Shown here in pieces: positions 17,037 through 24,937 of a DNA stretch of 64,000 nucleotides (position 1 is its first letter; each line of letters starts with the position of its first letter). The translations under genes and the position numbers were made by a program. The notes under the pieces are model-generated. The model ran no database searches. It saw only the letters and a list, made by a program, of their open reading frames with translations, and was not told where the DNA came from. The stretch lies in NCBI GenBank assembly GCA_023402275.1, contig JAEXCH010000003.1, positions 8,254 through 72,253 of the forward strand. The letters run 5' to 3'. Source of the DNA: Methanobacteriota archaeon. Its GTDB lineage: Archaea; Thermoplasmatota; Thermoplasmata; Methanomassiliicoccales; Methanomethylophilaceae.

Positions 17037-18254
17037 TCACTGGGAAAGTATCCTCTCCACGTCCTCTATTGAGTTCTTACACTCAATGGGTGAAGGGGAG
17101 TTCTTTATTATCGTGTCGGGGTCCTTAAGTCCGTTGCCTGTGCATATGCACACGACCTTCTCGCTCTTGTCGATTATTCCCATGCCGATAAGTTTCTTCA
17201 GACCGGCTATGGAAGCAGCTGACGCAGGCTCGACGCATACGCCCTCCCTCTTTCCGAGGAGCTGCTGAGCCGCGATTATCTCCTCATCGGTGACGGTGGT
17301 GGAGTATCCTCCAGTGTCGTATATTGCGTGAAGGGCCTTCCTTCCGCTGACCGGGTTGCCGATGCGTATGGCGGTGGCAACGGTCTCTGGGTTCTCCTCA
17401 GGTATAAAATCCTTCTTCTTGGCAGCGAATGCCTTTGCCACCGGAGCCGAACCAGATGCCTGTATGCCTGTCAGCATGGGCACCTTATCGATCCAACCGA
17501 CCTCTTTCAGCTCCTGTATCGCTTTGTAAACAGCCCAGATGTTCGCCGCATTACCGACAGGCAGTATGATCCTGTCAGGGATATCATACTCAAGCTGATC
17601 CATTATCTCGAACAGCACCGATTTCTGACCTTCGGGTCTGTATGGATTGATCGAATTCAGCAGATATAGCTTTCTTGCATCGGCCATCTTCCTTGCAAGG
17701 TCAAGTGCATCATCGAAGTTCCCATCGATGGAAAGTACCTTTGCTCCGTAGAATAGGGCCTGAGCCAATTTTCCCGCTGCGACCTTTCCGGAAGGGAGGA
17801 ACACAGCACATTTCATGTCGGCCTTTGCTGCATACGCTGCAAGGGATGCCGAGGTATTGCCTGTAGAGGCGCATCCGACAACGGTCGCACCGAGCTCTTT
17901 AGCATGGGACACACCCATGGTCATCCCCCTGTCCTTGAATGAACCGGTGGGATTCAGGCCTTCGAATTTAACATGGAGTTGTGAGACACCCATATCCTCA
18001 GCGAGTCTGTCCGTTTTGTATAATGGGGTCCCTCCCTCCTGTATCGATACCTTGTGTGCCGGATCCACAGGCATGAAGGGATAATATCTCCAAACACCTA
18101 TCTGTTCCTTCCTTAGGTCCTGCGGTCTCATCTCCTTCACAGGTTCCAGATCCATCTTCACAGTCAGAAGACCTCCGCATTTAGGACAAACATTAACGTA
18201 AGGGTCCTCTACATCCGCACCGCAATCCCAGCATATGACCTTATGATTCGCCAT
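17037..18254 (-). CDS. thrC: threonine synthase
   Basis: 405 aa from ATG 18254, which lies one base past the thrB stop and follows AAGAGG. PLP-dependent enzyme converting O-phosphohomoserine to threonine. An N-terminal zinc ribbon (CWDCGADVEDPYVNVCPKCGG) precedes the catalytic domain, as in archaeal-type threonine synthases. The Schiff-base lysine is Lys107 in NPTGSFKDRG; STGNTSASLAAYAA is the substrate/phosphate loop; LPVGNAANIWA matches the PLP-phosphate loop. The stop abuts the convergent hel308 stop. Operon thrB-thrC supplies threonine, and through it isoleucine precursors. Confidence 0.95.
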   Translation of the reverse strand: MANHKVICWDCGADVEDPYVNVCPKCGGLLTVKMDLEPVKEMRPQDLRKEQIGVWRYYPFMPVDPAHKVSIQEGGTPLYKTDRLAEDMGVSQLHVKFEGLNPTGSFKDRGMTMGVSHAKELGATVVGCASTGNTSASLAAYAAKADMKCAVFLPSGKVAAGKLAQALFYGAKVLSIDGNFDDALDLARKMADARKLYLLNSINPYRPEGQKSVLFEIMDQLEYDIPDRIILPVGNAANIWAVYKAIQELKEVGWIDKVPMLTGIQASGSAPVAKAFAAKKKDFIPEENPETVATAIRIGNPVSGRKALHAIYDTGGYSTTVTDEEIIAAQQLLGKREGVCVEPASAASIAGLKKLIGMGIIDKSEKVVCICTGNGLKDPDTIIKNSPSPIECKNSIEDVERILSQ

Positions 18255-18255
18255 T

Positions 18256-19188
18256 TCAAATCCTCTTGCAACCGACACCGCAGGTGGTCACCCATGTGTC
18301 GCATTTAATGTTATTTCTATTGTAAACCTGTTTGATACTGTCGGCAATGGCATCGCCTTTGCCTGTGTTGATATCATAGAATGACATCACACAAGGTCCG
18401 GATCCTCCCAGGAAGGATACGAATGCCCCATTCTCGACCGCAGCCTTCTCCGCATCCTTGAGACATGGGACCAATTTTGTCCTCGCGGGCTCGAATACGT
18501 TGTCCCTGATGGACCTGCTCATTAGTCCCAGATCCCCTGCCATCATTGCATATACAAGCGAGGAGGAATGACCTACATGGAACACCAGGTCCTTTATGGG
18601 GACATCCTTCGGCAGTACCTTTCTTGAATCGACCGTTGCGACCATGACATCAGGCAAGGCAACAACTATCCCAAGATCCTTTGGCGGATCTATCTTTATG
18701 ATTTCCAATGGATCATATGATCTTATTATCACGAATCCGCCCATGATACATGGGGCGACATTGTCCGCGTGTATCCCTCCGGATATCACTTCCTCGGCAC
18801 GGGCGGCACACATTATCATATCTGTTTGTGACAGTTTCTCTCCGCAGAGTAGGTTGGCCAGATATGCACCCCCTGCTGCGCTGGCACCAGATGAACCCAT
18901 GCCGCTGCATGGTCTGATGCCCTTCTTTATCTTGATCTCCAGACCGAAATCGGCATTGCACATCCTCAGCACTTCCTCTGCTGCGATGCTGACGGTATTG
19001 ACCTTCGGGTCCTTGGGTATCTTCTCGGCACCGGGTCCTGTTATCTCCGTTATCCTCAGGCCCGAATCTATCTTTCTGCCTTCGATGATATCACACGGTT
19101 CGTTCATTGCAAGACCGAATGTGTCGAACCCCGGACCTATGTTCGAGGTCGTTGCCGGAGCCGCTATCCTTACCCATTCATCAGACAT
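18256..19188 (-). CDS. thrB: homoserine kinase
   Basis: 310 aa GHMP kinase. It phosphorylates homoserine with ATP to give the ThrC substrate. The N terminus ATTSNIGPGFDTFGLAM and the phosphate loop RPCSGMGSSGASAAGG (~residues 92-107) are the two family signatures; SFLGGSGPCVMSF near the C terminus is GHMP motif 3. ATG 19188; first gene of the thrBC unit. The 67 bases separating it from the divergent cgi121 gene hold the promoters of both. Length matches archaeal ThrB. Confidence 0.94.
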   Translation of the reverse strand: MSDEWVRIAAPATTSNIGPGFDTFGLAMNEPCDIIEGRKIDSGLRITEITGPGAEKIPKDPKVNTVSIAAEEVLRMCNADFGLEIKIKKGIRPCSGMGSSGASAAGGAYLANLLCGEKLSQTDMIMCAARAEEVISGGIHADNVAPCIMGGFVIIRSYDPLEIIKIDPPKDLGIVVALPDVMVATVDSRKVLPKDVPIKDLVFHVGHSSSLVYAMMAGDLGLMSRSIRDNVFEPARTKLVPCLKDAEKAAVENGAFVSFLGGSGPCVMSFYDINTGKGDAIADSIKQVYNRNNIKCDTWVTTCGVGCKRI

Positions 19189-19255
19189 GATATGCTATCC
19201 CGTTTGCCTGTACCGCTATTCATTTGATAAAGTTTTGTTAAAGGTCCTGAGGTCA

Positions 19256-19750
19256 ATGATTAAAGGACATGATAACATAACGATGTTGATGAACGTTCAA
19301 GTGATAGGCATAAGGGGAGATGCCGATTTCGATACTGTGGTGGGACACTTCACTTCATTGGGAGGGGAGGTTATACTCCTTGATCCAAACATGGTGTGCG
19401 GAAAGGATCATATCCTATCATCAGTGATGCACGCAGAACGTTTGTTCGTCAATGGTACGAATCGTTCCAAGACCCTTCTTACAGAGATAATACTCTATGC
19501 AGCCGGCGACCGACAGATCGGAAAGGCAATGGGAAAGATGAGGCCGAAGGACGGATGCAGGTCCATGGTGGCAGTTCTTTTGGATGTGGATGACCCTCAA
19601 CTCGAAAGCATATGTATGGAAAGATGCGATGAGATCATAGATGCATCCGAGGAAAAGGCAAAGAATCTTGGTATTGAGATCTTTGATGGTATATCCGTTG
19701 AGGATTCCGTATTGGAACATGTTGCCATGTTGGATCTGATGAAACAGTGA
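19256..19750 (+). CDS. KEOPS complex Cgi121-like subunit
   Basis: 164 aa from ATG 19256, which follows GAGGT; the frame is open further upstream but only as antisense to thrB. It resembles the Cgi121/TPRKB family: MHAERLFVNGTNRSKTLL followed by EIILYAAGDRQIGKAMGKM, the helix segment that contacts the Bud32 kinase in the KEOPS complex. KEOPS makes the t6A modification of tRNA in the cytoplasm, and Cgi121 helps recruit tRNA. Other KEOPS genes are not in this window. Immediately downstream lies a broken ABC ATPase fragment. Assignment from pattern memory, moderately firm. Confidence 0.78.
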   Translation: MIKGHDNITMLMNVQVIGIRGDADFDTVVGHFTSLGGEVILLDPNMVCGKDHILSSVMHAERLFVNGTNRSKTLLTEIILYAAGDRQIGKAMGKMRPKDGCRSMVAVLLDVDDPQLESICMERCDEIIDASEEKAKNLGIEIFDGISVEDSVLEHVAMLDLMKQ

Positions 19751-19981
19751 TCTACGACTTGTTTCTTAACGGACATCATTGTTACGCATGACCTCCCTCT
19801 GGCAGCAAGATATTGCGACAAGATAATAATCATGGAGAATGGGAACATAGTGGATCTCGGTAGTGCAGAGGAGACCATGACCAAAGAGAATATCGAGAAT
19901 GTGTTCCACATGGGATCAGTTATCGAATACAGGGAAGAGATACAAGGTATCAGCGTGTTCCTGTTGGGCAAGATAAAATGA
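19751..19981 (+). pseudogene. 3' remnant of a metal/cobalamin ABC-transporter ATPase
   Basis: The frame that follows the cgi121 stop without interruption encodes about 76 codons with no start, ending TGA at 19979-19981. It reads IIVTHDLPLAARYCDKIIIM then ENGNIVDLGSAEETMTKENI: the H-loop histidine and the D/G-rich C-terminal end of FecE/BtuD-type ABC ATPases (THDL.LA...D.I..M..G.I...G). Walker A, signature and Walker B are all missing. It is therefore a truncated relic joined directly to cgi121, not a working gene. Confidence 0.8.
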
Positions 19982-20006
19982 TATTTCCAAGATAAATAGA
20001 AAGTGA

Positions 20007-20021
20007 GGGGGCAAAGCCCCC
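20007..20021. terminator. GC-rich hairpin between convergent units
   Basis: GGGGGC-AAA-GCCCCC, a perfect 6-bp stem with a 3-base loop, between the ABC remnant (plus) and the DUF35 gene (minus, stop at 20035). Position between convergent genes suggests a bidirectional transcript end. A T-rich stretch (TTGTTTATTG) follows on the plus strand. Confidence 0.6.
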
Positions 20022-20034
20022 AGATAGAAATTGT

Positions 20035-20439
20035 TTATTGAATCGGTACGAACTTGAATCCGTAATGGATCACACCAGCTACTCCATCCTCATCGAGTTT
20101 TCTGAGGACGGCGCGGACAGGCATACCTATGGATATCGTCTCAAGGTCGACATCCACGAGCTGTCCTGCGATGACCACTCCGTCAGTTGTCTTGACCAGG
20201 GCAACTGCGTAAGGCTTCATGAAACTGTTGCATTCCGGGGCCTCGTGTATGATCGAGAAGGAGAATACCTCTCCTTCCCTTGCGACCTTGTACTTCTCCA
20301 TCTTTCCGATCCCTTCCCTGCGGCACTTCGGGCAGAAGTCACGTCTTGGGAAGAAGATAGTGTTGCAGTTACCGCATTTCGTTCCTTCCAGGTTGTATTT
20401 TCCCGGGAACTCCCTCCATGCTCTTGCTACGGATGACAT
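20035..20439 (-). CDS. DUF35 OB-fold / zinc-ribbon acyl-CoA scaffold protein
   Basis: 134 aa: an N-terminal rubredoxin-like zinc ribbon (KCGNCNTIFFPRRDFCPKC, two CxxC pairs) followed by an OB-fold (GEVFSFSIIHEAPECNSFM, VVIAGQLVDVDLETISIGM). In methanogens DUF35 proteins hold thiolase and HMG-CoA synthase together so that acetoacetyl-CoA is channelled between them. The gene is the last of the regulator-HMG-CoA synthase-thiolase-DUF35 run, and its start abuts the thiolase stop, consistent with that complex. Complete length for the family. It has no enzymatic residues of its own. Confidence 0.92.
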   Translation of the reverse strand: MSSVARAWREFPGKYNLEGTKCGNCNTIFFPRRDFCPKCRREGIGKMEKYKVAREGEVFSFSIIHEAPECNSFMKPYAVALVKTTDGVVIAGQLVDVDLETISIGMPVRAVLRKLDEDGVAGVIHYGFKFVPIQ

Positions 20440-21608
20440 CAGATCGCCTCCATTATGCTGACGGTGACAGCTGAACCGGTTCCTCCGACGCTCTGTGCGA
20501 GTCCGTACTTTGCGTTGGCGACCTGTCTCTTGTCCGCCTTTCCTCTGAGCTGTTCTGCTATCTCAACTACTTGAGCGACACCCGATGCTCCTATGGGGTA
20601 TCCCCTTGCCTTCAGACCGCCTGATGTGTTGATGGCGACCTTTCCGTTGCCTACCTGGGTCTCTCCGTTAAGGAATGCCTTTCCCGCCTCTCCTTTCTTA
20701 TAGAATCCGAGATCCTGGAGTGCGAGTATGCCCGCTATGCTGTAGTCATCGTGTATCTCTGCCACGGAGATGTCCGCAGCGGATATCCCGGCCATTTCGT
20801 ATGCTCTCTTTGCTGCCGCTGAGGTGGCTCCGAATGTTGTTATGTCCGGCCTCTGGAACAGGGAGAGGGTATCGCTCCCCTGTGCCACTGCCGAGACCTT
20901 TACGTAACTGTCTGTGTGTTTCTTTGCCTCTTCCAGAGGACAGAGTACGACAGCCGCCGCACCATCCGATATGGGCGCACAGTCGAACATTCCCAAAGGT
21001 TCCGCAACAGGTCCTGATCTGAGGACGGTCTCCAGAGGAACGGCCTTCTTGAACTGTGCTCCCGGGTTCAGTGCACCGTGGAAGTGGCTGTTGACCGCTA
21101 CGGAAGCGATCTCCTCGCGTGTTGCGATGCCGTCATGCATGACCCTTCTTGCGATCATTGCGTACAAGGATGCGAGCGTGAGTCCCATTCCGGCTTCCCA
21201 GTCAGCATCTGCTGTGGCGTCCATCACGGTGTTGATGGAGGTGTCGTCAAGATCGGTCATCTTCTCCGCTCCTCCTACGAGTACTGTATCATGTATCCCG
21301 GATGCAACGGCCATGACAGCCTGTCTGAATGCCACTCCTCCGGATGCTCCACCGGCCTCTACCCTTGTTGCAGGTATGTTGTTGGTGGCCATTCCCGAGT
21401 AATCCGCTATCAGAGCGTCTATGTGCTGCTGGTTGATGAAGCGTCCTGCGGACATGTTCCCGATGAACAGGCCGTCTATCTCGCTTCCTGAGAGGTTCGC
21501 ATCCTCTATTGCTTTCATTCCAGCTTCTATCCCGATGCTCCTGAACGATCTGTCCCAAAGCTCGCCGAATTTGGTCGTTCCGACCCCTATTATTGCTACG
21601 TCTCTCAT
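20439..21608 (-). CDS. archaeal thiolase-like protein with altered active site
   Basis: 389 aa from ATG 21608, preceded by GGAG; a GTG nine bases upstream is the alternative. The fold is clearly that of the archaeal thiolase paired with HMG-CoA synthase and DUF35 (acetyl-CoA acetyltransferase, first step of the mevalonate route). However, the nucleophile segment usually ending ACASGG reads VEAGGASGG, so Cys is Gly87. The catalytic His motif GHPxGA reads GYPIGA (Tyr337), and the HDCF loop reads HDDY (286-289). The rest (FDCAPISDGAAAVVLCP) is well conserved. As written it should not carry out normal thiolysis; a structural or altered role is possible. Confidence 0.88.
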   Translation of the reverse strand: MRDVAIIGVGTTKFGELWDRSFRSIGIEAGMKAIEDANLSGSEIDGLFIGNMSAGRFINQQHIDALIADYSGMATNNIPATRVEAGGASGGVAFRQAVMAVASGIHDTVLVGGAEKMTDLDDTSINTVMDATADADWEAGMGLTLASLYAMIARRVMHDGIATREEIASVAVNSHFHGALNPGAQFKKAVPLETVLRSGPVAEPLGMFDCAPISDGAAAVVLCPLEEAKKHTDSYVKVSAVAQGSDTLSLFQRPDITTFGATSAAAKRAYEMAGISAADISVAEIHDDYSIAGILALQDLGFYKKGEAGKAFLNGETQVGNGKVAINTSGGLKARGYPIGASGVAQVVEIAEQLRGKADKRQVANAKYGLAQSVGGTGSAVTVSIMEAI

Positions 21609-21613
21609 CTTGA

Positions 21614-22666
21614 TCACTCCGGCATTACTATCATTCCTCTGTACTTGGTGTACAGTCCGTAGTCAACATAGACGGTGTTCTCCATCACTTTGTCCACGGT
21701 CGGAGCGTTGTTCCTCTTGTATTTCTTGATCTCATCGGTCACGGTAATATCGAAGGAATCGCTTCCGGCACCTGATCCGTACGATGTAACGAATATCCTG
21801 TCTCCAGGCTCTGCTTTGTCGAGAACAGCGGACAACCCCAATGGTACAGCACCGCTGTAGGTGTTGCCGATGTTCGGTGTAAGGAGTCCGGTCTCTATCT
21901 GCTCAGGTGTGAAACCAAGCATTCCTGCGACCCTTGTCGGGAATTTACCGTTGGGCTGGTGGAATATCGCATATTTGTAATCTTCCGGTTTGGTTCCCAT
22001 CGCTTCCAGCATCATCTTTGATGCGGATGTTATGTGTTTGAAGTATGCCGGATCGCCTGTGAACCTTCCTCCGTGAAGGGGATACGGCTGACCCTCTCTT
22101 CTCCAGAAGTCGGGGGTATCTGTGGTGAAACTCATCGTCTTGTTGATCTTGGCGATGATATTCTCGCTTCCGATGAGGAACGCGGCCCCACCGGCGGATG
22201 CGGAGTACTCCAAGGCATCCCCCGGAGCACCCTGTGAGGTGTCTGCCCCGATCGCAACACCGTACTTTATCATGTTGGATCCGACCATTCCCATACATGC
22301 TTGTATCCCGGCGGTACCTGCCTTACATGCGAACTCCATGTCCGCTGCTGTGAGGGCAGGTGTTGCTTCGATGGCCTCAGCGACTATCGTTGCGGTCGGT
22401 TTAACTGCATAAGGGTGTGATTCCGATCCGACGTACAGGGCGCCGATGTCCTTGGGGTTGATCTCAGGCACTCTTGCCATCATGTATCTTGCTGCTTCGG
22501 TGGATATTGTTATTACATCCTCATCCACTCCGGGAACGGATTTCTGATGGATCATCAGACCCTTTCCCATTCCTTTACCGTCCACTCCCCAGATCCTTCC
22601 GATCTCCTCAGGTTTTATCCTGTAGCGGGGAATGTACGCACCATAACTTACGATTCCTACATCCAT
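21614..22666 (-). CDS. mvaS: hydroxymethylglutaryl-CoA synthase
   Basis: 350 aa archaeal HMG-CoA synthase, which condenses acetyl-CoA with acetoacetyl-CoA in the mevalonate route to isoprenoid lipids. The catalytic residues are all visible: Glu82 in YVGSESHPYAVKP, Cys114 in EFACKAGTAGIQ and His236 in AIFHQPNGKFP. Length fits the archaeal type (~350 aa). The start follows the regulator stop with no gap, and the stop overlaps the upstream GTG of the thiolase frame. Its intact active site contrasts with the altered thiolase next to it. Confidence 0.95.
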   Translation of the reverse strand: MDVGIVSYGAYIPRYRIKPEEIGRIWGVDGKGMGKGLMIHQKSVPGVDEDVITISTEAARYMMARVPEINPKDIGALYVGSESHPYAVKPTATIVAEAIEATPALTAADMEFACKAGTAGIQACMGMVGSNMIKYGVAIGADTSQGAPGDALEYSASAGGAAFLIGSENIIAKINKTMSFTTDTPDFWRREGQPYPLHGGRFTGDPAYFKHITSASKMMLEAMGTKPEDYKYAIFHQPNGKFPTRVAGMLGFTPEQIETGLLTPNIGNTYSGAVPLGLSAVLDKAEPGDRIFVTSYGSGAGSDSFDITVTDEIKKYKRNNAPTVDKVMENTVYVDYGLYTKYRGMIVMPE

Positions 22667-23380
22667 TTATTTCCCTTCCTTCAAGGTATTCATTCTTTCC
22701 ACTATCTCTTCCACGCTGAGCTTTGTGATCACCAACGGTATCCCTTCCAGTTTCGCCAACTTGATCGCAAGAGGGTCTGTCTGTTCAGGTTGTTGGTAGA
22801 CCACCATGGCAGGTGTAAGAGGATGTGCCCTTATGGCGACCATCGGAGAGCGTCCGAAGTGTACGTTCGTAAAAATGAGAGCACGTTCTATGCTCCAACC
22901 GTATATCTTCAGATAATCCTCCGAACCAAGGCTGAGGATGGCCTTCACTGAATCAACGATCGTATAACCGTAGATCCTCTTAGTAGGCATCTTCTCTGTG
23001 TTCAGATTCTTTCCGTTTATCGCTTCCATGAACTTCTGTTCATCGATCCCCTCGGAGAATTCATCCATGGCGATGATGCATTCGAGTTTCATATCGGGCA
23101 AGTAACGTGAGGCCACAGGAGAACCGTTCTCCGAATCCAGTTTTATGAAGGCATCAACCATCTTCTTTATCACATTGACCCCGGGGGATTTCCTTCTCCC
23201 GGATTCATAATCGCTGATAACAGAATGTGATATTCCCATGGCATCCGCAAGCTGGTGCTGGGAGAGTTTGAATTCCTCCCTCCATTTACGGATGGCCTTC
23301 CCAGGGTCTGAGGACAGGGTTATCTCCCCTGCGATCTTCTCCTTGAACTCATCTACCATTAGGTGAGCATCGAATGACAT
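22667..23380 (-). CDS. HTH transcription regulator heading the mevalonate operon
   Basis: 237 aa. Residues ~30-85 form a Cro/C1-type helix-turn-helix (WREEFKLSQHQLADAMGISH, then SVISDYESGRRKSPG). The C-terminal ~140 residues form a separate domain with no obvious catalytic motif (AIRAHPLTPAMVVYQQPEQ). Archaeal XRE proteins of this layout sit beside HMG-CoA synthase genes, so control of the operon, perhaps in response to a pathway intermediate, is plausible. ATG 23380 lies about 20 bases below a TATA-like GGTATATT, suggesting a nearly leaderless message. Stop TAA abuts the HMG-CoA synthase ATG. Confidence 0.85.
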   Translation of the reverse strand: MSFDAHLMVDEFKEKIAGEITLSSDPGKAIRKWREEFKLSQHQLADAMGISHSVISDYESGRRKSPGVNVIKKMVDAFIKLDSENGSPVASRYLPDMKLECIIAMDEFSEGIDEQKFMEAINGKNLNTEKMPTKRIYGYTIVDSVKAILSLGSEDYLKIYGWSIERALIFTNVHFGRSPMVAIRAHPLTPAMVVYQQPEQTDPLAIKLAKLEGIPLVITKLSVEEIVERMNTLKEGK

Positions 23381-23426
23381 TATTTAATGATGTCGAATAT
23401 ACCTATCGTCAATCGACGTAATATAC

Positions 23427-24833
23427 TCAATCTATATCCTTGCCAAGCTCTCTCTTCAGAGTATCCACGACCGTTTTGAGGACCTTTACTCTGGCATATT
23501 TCTTGTTGTCCGACTCTATCACTGTCCACGGGGCATCTTCCGTGTTGGTAGTTTCGATCATAATATCGACATGCTTGTCGTAATCATCCCACTTCTCACG
23601 ATTGCGCCAATCCTCATCGGTCATCTTCCATCTCTTCAGCGGATCGTTCATCCTCTTCTCGAATCTCGCGAGTTGTTCATCAGGACTCACATCCATCCAG
23701 AATTTGATCACGATCGTACCGTTGTTGGTAAGGGACCTTTCAACCGTGTTTATCTCATTCGGCGATCTTTGGTATTCTTCCTCGGTGCAGAAGCCTTCGA
23801 TATGTTCGACCATCATCCTTCCGTACCACGTCCTATCAAAGATCGATATGTGTCCTTTCTTTGGAATGCCTTTGCTGAATCTCCACAGATATGTGTGTTG
23901 TGACTCCTCGTCGTTGGGTGCCTTCGTCTGGTATATGGTGTATCCCCTAGGGTTCAGAGCATGACACAGATGTTTTATCGATGAGCCCTTGCCTGAGGCA
24001 TCCCACCCTTCGAAGCAGACGGCCATCGAACGATCGCTCAGGGACAGTTTCATCTGCAACTCGCTCAATTCTTCCGAAAGGTCATTGAGCATGCTCTTGT
24101 AATGGTCGCAGTCTTTATTGAGTTCAAGCCCCTCTCTCGGATTCGGATATATCAATTCCATCTCAGGATATACGAAGACGGGTTCTCCGTTGATGCGTTG
24201 TTCTATACGTAGCGCTATTGTTTCTGCAGTCTCTTGAAAGGTATCCTTGAGTTCTCTCACAGGGATATTATTCCATGGACAATCGGAGGTGTTGGTCCTC
24301 TCGAACACATGGTCGAACATGACCTCTCTGTACTTCACCGGATCAATGTGGTCCATGGACAGGAAGGATCTCTTAGGTCCGTTCGGTCCATATTCCGAAC
24401 CGTATTCCTTCACGGCAGATTCTGATGCCCTGAGGATGATCTTTATCAGATGCACACCGTTGTGAACGAGATACCTTTCAAAATCGTTGCACATGTCAAG
24501 CATGCGGTCGAGGTCCTTCTTCTTCTCGTCCTCGTTGTATCTTTCGATGATTGCGGAATACCAGGACCTGTCATACAAGGCTATGCTTCCGTTACCGGGG
24601 GTATGTTTAAGGAAATCCAGTACAGATCTTGGGTCCGTGGATTCTGAAGGGTCGAAGTGATGGTAGATTATGCCTCTAGGTTCAAGGCATCTGATGAGTT
24701 CATTGATCACCCTTCCTATTACGCGTCCGCTGCTTCCTTCGAATATTATCAGGACGGGTATCTTCTTATTCAGCAGTTCATGTTGAAGCTGGTTCAACCG
24801 CGATATCATTTCGTCCGAGATCAGTGCATCCAT
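23427..24833 (-). CDS. tandem PPK2-domain polyphosphate kinase / phosphotransferase
   Basis: 468 aa with two PPK2 domains, the layout of polyphosphate:AMP phosphotransferases. Domain 2 (about 255-465) has an intact Walker A CFEGWDASGKGSSIKHL, Walker B ISIFDRTWYGRMMVEHIEG and WKMTDEDWRNREKWDDY. Domain 1 (about 20-225) keeps the matching ALYDRSWYSAIIERY, but its P-loop reads IFEGSSGRVIGRVIN with the lysine lost, so it is probably structural. Such enzymes move phosphate between polyphosphate and nucleotides in the cytoplasm. ATG 24833; divergent from the methyltransferase gene across an AT-rich gap with a dyad. Confidence 0.9.
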   Translation of the reverse strand: MDALISDEMISRLNQLQHELLNKKIPVLIIFEGSSGRVIGRVINELIRCLEPRGIIYHHFDPSESTDPRSVLDFLKHTPGNGSIALYDRSWYSAIIERYNEDEKKKDLDRMLDMCNDFERYLVHNGVHLIKIILRASESAVKEYGSEYGPNGPKRSFLSMDHIDPVKYREVMFDHVFERTNTSDCPWNNIPVRELKDTFQETAETIALRIEQRINGEPVFVYPEMELIYPNPREGLELNKDCDHYKSMLNDLSEELSELQMKLSLSDRSMAVCFEGWDASGKGSSIKHLCHALNPRGYTIYQTKAPNDEESQHTYLWRFSKGIPKKGHISIFDRTWYGRMMVEHIEGFCTEEEYQRSPNEINTVERSLTNNGTIVIKFWMDVSPDEQLARFEKRMNDPLKRWKMTDEDWRNREKWDDYDKHVDIMIETTNTEDAPWTVIESDNKKYARVKVLKTVVDTLKRELGKDID

Positions 24834-24883
24834 GGAATTCTGTATAGTAATATGATATTAAATTAGGTCATAAATGAGATTTA

Positions 24884-24920
24884 GGATATACTAAATTTAA
24901 TTACTTAGTAGTTCATATCC
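24884..24920. promoter_or_regulatory. nested dyad in divergent promoter region
   Basis: GGATAT (24884-24889) pairs with ATATCC (24915-24920), and ACTAA (24890-24894) pairs with TTAGT (24905-24909), all inside an AT-rich gap between the PPK2 and methyltransferase genes. It could be an operator serving both promoters. Pairing is partly offset, so support is modest. Confidence 0.35.
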
Positions 24921-24937
24921 TCTGTCATAGTAATGGG

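Noticed and set aside
18596..19255. Long plus-strand open frame in front of cgi121 that would extend it to 384 residues
   Set aside because: The extra codons lie antisense to thrB, are low in complexity and show no family match; the Cgi121 match begins after ATG 19256, which has a GAGGT ribosome site.
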